Positions 5,121-7,452 of a DNA stretch of 7,452 nucleotides are shown here, in pieces. The notes under the pieces were generated by a model. The model worked only from the letters and a program-made list of their open reading frames with translations, searched no databases and was not told the DNA's origin. The translations under genes were made by a program, and so were the position numbers. Source of the DNA: Chitinophagaceae bacterium (lineage in GTDB: Bacteria > Bacteroidota > Bacteroidia > Chitinophagales > Chitinophagaceae); assembly GCA_947442905.1 (NCBI GenBank), contig CANEWV010000076.1, positions 1 to 7,452 on the forward strand, given 5' to 3'. Each line of letters begins with the position of its first letter. Positions within the stretch are counted from its first letter, which is position 1.

Positions 5121-7139
5121 ATGAAAAAATGTATTGCCCTTATTATTGGGGTTTGCTTTGCGCTATCAAGTTTTGCTCAAGCACTTTCAAAAGATGATCG
5201 TATGCAGTGGTGGCGTGATGCTAGATTTGGTATGTTTATTCACTGGGGAATTTACGCAGTTCCTGCTGGCGAATATAAAGGTGATAAAAACCATGCCGAG
5301 TGGATCATGAATACAGCTAATATTCCAATTCCAGAATATGAAAAGTATGCGGCTTCTTTTAATCCAACTTCTTTTAATGCGGATAGTTGGGTGGCTATGG
5401 CCAAAGATGCTGGCATGAAATATATTGTTATCACTTCAAAACATCATGATGGATTTTGTTTGTGGGATAGTAAGGTATCTGATTATGACGTGATGGATAA
5501 AACGCCCTTTAAGCGCGACATCATGAAAGAATTAAGTGATGCTTGTAAAAAATATGGTGTTGTATTTTGTATGTACCATTCAATTATGGATTGGCATCAT
5601 CCACTCGAAAATAAAAATGACATTAATAGGTATAATCAGGAGTATTTGCGTCCTTGTTTAGAAGAGCTTGTTACAAAATATGATCCGGGTGTTTTATGGT
5701 TTGATGGCGAGTGGGTAGATGAATGGACCAAACCAAAGGGCGACTCATTGTATCAGTGGCTTTTAACCTTAAAACCTAATTTAATTGTCAATAACCGTGT
5801 AAGTAAGGGCCGCAATGGTATGCAGGGTATGAATATCAATGATGCTGCTGGTGATTTTGGAACGCCAGAGCAGGAAATATTAACCGAAAAATCTACCGAA
5901 GATTGGGAGAGTTGTATGACGATGAATGATCATTGGGGATTTAATAAAAATGACAATAATTTTAAATCAAGCAATCAGTTGGTTTGGAATCTAGTAGACA
6001 TTGCTTCTAAAGGTGGGAACTATTTACTCAATATAGGACCAACAGCTGCAGGTTTATTTCCAGATTCAAGTGTGCTTCGTTTAAAAGAAATAGGCGAGTG
6101 GATGCGCATTAATGGCGCCGCTGTGTATGGCGCAAAAACCTGGGATAGTTTTGGAGAAGGTGCAAATGTTAGATATGCTACAACAGCTGCTGGAAAATTG
6201 CTGGTGTATGTAAATGGATGGCCAAAAGCAACTGTAACGCTTAAAAAAATTAAGCCAGCACCTGGCACTAAAATCATGCTTAGTGGATTTGATACCCCAC
6301 TTGAATGGCATCAAACTGAAGAAGGCTTGGTTATTTATTTCCCTTCGGCGCCGCCTAGTAATCCAGGGCGTGCTAGCGTGTATGTTTTAAACTTAGAAGG
6401 CACAGCGCAGTCGCTAGCGACTGCGCCACAAATAGGTAACGCCAATGAAGCCAAACTAAAATCTAAAGTAGTTTCGGGTGTGTCTGAACGCGTTGCTATT
6501 GCAAGCACTGAAAATAATGCTACCATTCGTTTTACCACCGATGGCTCTGAGCCTAATTTAGGTTCGGCGGTATATGCTTCTCCTATATTGGTTACACGTA
6601 GTGGTTTAATTAAAGCAGTAAGTTATGTGCCTGGTAAAATGCCAAGTGAAACTTCGGAACTTACTATTGTTAAAGGAAAGCATTCGCTTACGCTTGCGCC
6701 AAATTATGCAGCGCAGTATAGCGCCATGGGTCCTGTAAGTTTAGTGGATGGTATTGCCGGCGATGCTAAAAACTTTCATAAAAACTGGTTAGGGTTTGAG
6801 CAAAAAAATATTGAAGCCGTTATTGATTTAGGAACTGTAAAGTCTATCAATAAAGTATCTGGTTCTTTTTTAAAAAGACATAGCGAGTGGATCTTTTTGC
6901 CAAAATCATTTAGTGTGTATACATCGGTGGATGGTAAAAACTATCAATTGTTAAATACGCAAAAAGTTACAGCGCCTAAAACTTCAGAAGCTGCAGGCGT
7001 TGTAAAAATTACAGTAGCTAAAAAAGCGCGAACAAGATTTGTAAGAGTAGTAGCCAACAACACAGGTGTATGTCCTAGCTGGCACGCCGGTAATGGCGGT
7101 AAGGCTTGGCTTTTTTGTGATGAAATTACCGTTGAGTAA
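5121..7139 (+). CDS. secreted GH29 alpha-L-fucosidase with CHB_HEX_C-like and F5/8C-like modules
   Basis: The 672-residue protein hydrolyses alpha-L-fucosyl bonds of glycans in the periplasm or at the cell surface. It begins with a signal peptide (MKK, hydrophobic core 5-16, likely cleavage after A19); the cysteines at 4 and 12 do not make a good lipobox. The GH29 barrel spans about 25-335: RFGMFIHWG (35-43), SKHHDGF (106-112), LWFDGEW (192-198) with nucleophile D195, PEQE (249-252) holding the likely acid/base Glu (E250 or E252), WESCMT (262-267), and GGNYLLNIGP (298-307). A beta-sandwich follows to about 425, then a chitobiase-C-terminal-like repeat (about 447-518, TIRFTTDGSEP at 468-478), then an F5/8 type C (CBM32-like) carbohydrate-binding domain (about 530-672). 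The domain order is common in Bacteroidota fucosidases. The 59-bp upstream gap has a near-match -7 box (TATATTTA at 5096-5103) but poor -33 spacing. No SusC/SusD pair lies in the window. Linkage preference is unknown. Confidence 0.95.
   Translation: MKKCIALIIGVCFALSSFAQALSKDDRMQWWRDARFGMFIHWGIYAVPAGEYKGDKNHAEWIMNTANIPIPEYEKYAASFNPTSFNADSWVAMAKDAGMKYIVITSKHHDGFCLWDSKVSDYDVMDKTPFKRDIMKELSDACKKYGVVFCMYHSIMDWHHPLENKNDINRYNQEYLRPCLEELVTKYDPGVLWFDGEWVDEWTKPKGDSLYQWLLTLKPNLIVNNRVSKGRNGMQGMNINDAAGDFGTPEQEILTEKSTEDWESCMTMNDHWGFNKNDNNFKSSNQLVWNLVDIASKGGNYLLNIGPTAAGLFPDSSVLRLKEIGEWMRINGAAVYGAKTWDSFGEGANVRYATTAAGKLLVYVNGWPKATVTLKKIKPAPGTKIMLSGFDTPLEWHQTEEGLVIYFPSAPPSNPGRASVYVLNLEGTAQSLATAPQIGNANEAKLKSKVVSGVSERVAIASTENNATIRFTTDGSEPNLGSAVYASPILVTRSGLIKAVSYVPGKMPSETSELTIVKGKHSLTLAPNYAAQYSAMGPVSLVDGIAGDAKNFHKNWLGFEQKNIEAVIDLGTVKSINKVSGSFLKRHSEWIFLPKSFSVYTSVDGKNYQLLNTQKVTAPKTSEAAGVVKITVAKKARTRFVRVVANNTGVCPSWHAGNGGKAWLFCDEITVE
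6405..6426. repeat. perfect 22-bp GC-rich palindrome inside the fucosidase gene
   Basis: Bases 6405-6415 (GCGCAGTCGCT) are followed directly by their exact reverse complement, with no spacer. 16 of the 22 bases are G or C in an AT-rich gene. It encodes A429-A435, the linker between the fucosidase beta-sandwich and the CHB_HEX_C-like module, using three GCG and one TCG codons. The core CGCTAGCG is partly echoed by GCTAGCG at 6372-6378. Function is unknown; it may be a dispersed palindromic element or a protein-binding site. Confidence 0.6.
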
Positions 7140-7451
7140 CTATGGTACAAATATCTTAGCTTGTAATTTTTTCTGTAAATCGGCACTCAGTTTGGATAAG
7201 AAATCATAGCCTGTTGCTTTTTCAATTAAATCAACTGTGGTTATGTATTTTTTCCAGTCTGTATCAAGCGCATTTTCATTTGGAGTATCTACAGCAAGTA
7301 TTCTAGTATCGGCATTGGTTCGTAATAAGTCACTATTTCCTGTTGGTAGAATAATTGCAATTTTCCATACTCTTTTTGGTACGGTTACTTTTCCATTGTT
7401 AATGGTTTCGGCGTAGCCATTGCTTCCAGTTCCACCCTTGCCATAGCTGCC
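7140..7451 (-). CDS. DNA/RNA non-specific endonuclease (NucA/Endonuclease_NS type), C-terminal fragment
   Basis: Read on the minus strand from the window edge, an open frame of 103 residues ends in TAG (complement of 7140-7142). It begins GSYGKGGTGSNGY, continues with VTVPKRVWKIAIILP (23-37), RILAVDTPN (50-58), DWKKYITTVDLIE (65-77) and TGYDFLSKL (80-88). This is the C-terminal half of the Serratia/Anabaena NucA beta-beta-alpha-metal nuclease family, including the GSYG..GGTGSNG glycine-rich loop and the VDLIEKATGYDFL-type helix. The catalytic DRGH motif and any signal peptide would lie beyond base 7452 and cannot be checked. Family members are usually secreted and degrade nucleic acid without sequence preference; secretion here is inference. 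The stop codon abuts the fucosidase stop codon with no base between them. Confidence 0.88.
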   Translation of the reverse strand, partial: GSYGKGGTGSNGYAETINNGKVTVPKRVWKIAIILPTGNSDLLRTNADTRILAVDTPNENALDTDWKKYITTVDLIEKATGYDFLSKLSADLQKKLQAKIFVP

Positions 7452-7452
7452 C

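Noticed and set aside
6020..6538. Several minus-strand open frames of 67-85 codons inside the fucosidase, with others at 5252-5434 and 6944-7186
   Set aside because: They are antisense to conserved GH29, CHB_HEX_C-like or F5/8C-like coding sequence and show no recognisable domain.

Overview
The window reads as a compact, AT-rich chromosomal stretch of a Bacteroidota (Bacteroidetes) bacterium, probably a free-living polysaccharide user of the Chitinophagaceae/Sphingobacteriia type. The support is indirect: start codons lack Shine-Dalgarno sequences and sit in A/T-rich leaders, one start is preceded by a TAnnTTTG-type promoter, and the secreted alpha-L-fucosidase carries the chitobiase-type and F5/8C-type C-terminal modules common in this phylum. 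I see no rRNA, tRNA, insertion sequence, CRISPR array or phage gene.

Layout, left to right. (1) 2-1123 (+): the 3' part of an MBL-fold/beta-CASP RNase-like metallohydrolase whose N-terminal metal motif lies outside the window. (2) 1124-1220: a 97-bp gap with several TTTTACC heptamers. It ends in a perfect 12-bp inverted repeat whose loop contains the next start codon. (3) 1221-4095 (+): three genes joined by 4-bp ATGA overlaps: a polytopic GT87/DUF2029-type (GT-C) glycosyltransferase, a GtrB/ArnC-like polyprenyl-phosphate glycosyltransferase (GT2), and a cytoplasmic CE4-type polysaccharide deacetylase. (4) 4105-4452 (-): a small DCC-family (DUF393) thiol-disulfide protein, ending 9 bp from the deacetylase. 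(5) 4471-5061 (+): an AlkB-like 2-oxoglutarate/Fe(II) dioxygenase, diverging from the DCC gene across only 18 bp. (6) 5121-7139 (+): a secreted multidomain GH29 alpha-L-fucosidase containing a perfect 22-bp GC-rich palindrome at a domain linker. (7) 7140-7451 (-): the C-terminal part of a DNA/RNA non-specific (NucA-type) endonuclease, whose stop codon directly abuts the fucosidase stop codon.

The three-gene cassette is the most coherent system. Its parts match, role for role, the lipid-linked sugar logic of the arn pathway: a GT2 loads a sugar on polyprenyl phosphate (ArnC), a cytosolic CE4 enzyme removes an N-acyl group (ArnD), and a GT-C membrane enzyme transfers the sugar outside the cytoplasm (ArnT). 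Here the transferase appears to be GT87-like rather than GT83/ArnT-like, so I infer a possible minimal amino-sugar surface-modification system. The acceptor and the sugar are unknown.

The other genes look like ordinary housekeeping or degradative functions: RNA processing, alkylation repair, fucose release and secreted nuclease. Gene packing is very tight, with 4-bp overlaps, abutting convergent stops and an 18-bp divergent gap, so regulatory signals must overlap coding sequence.
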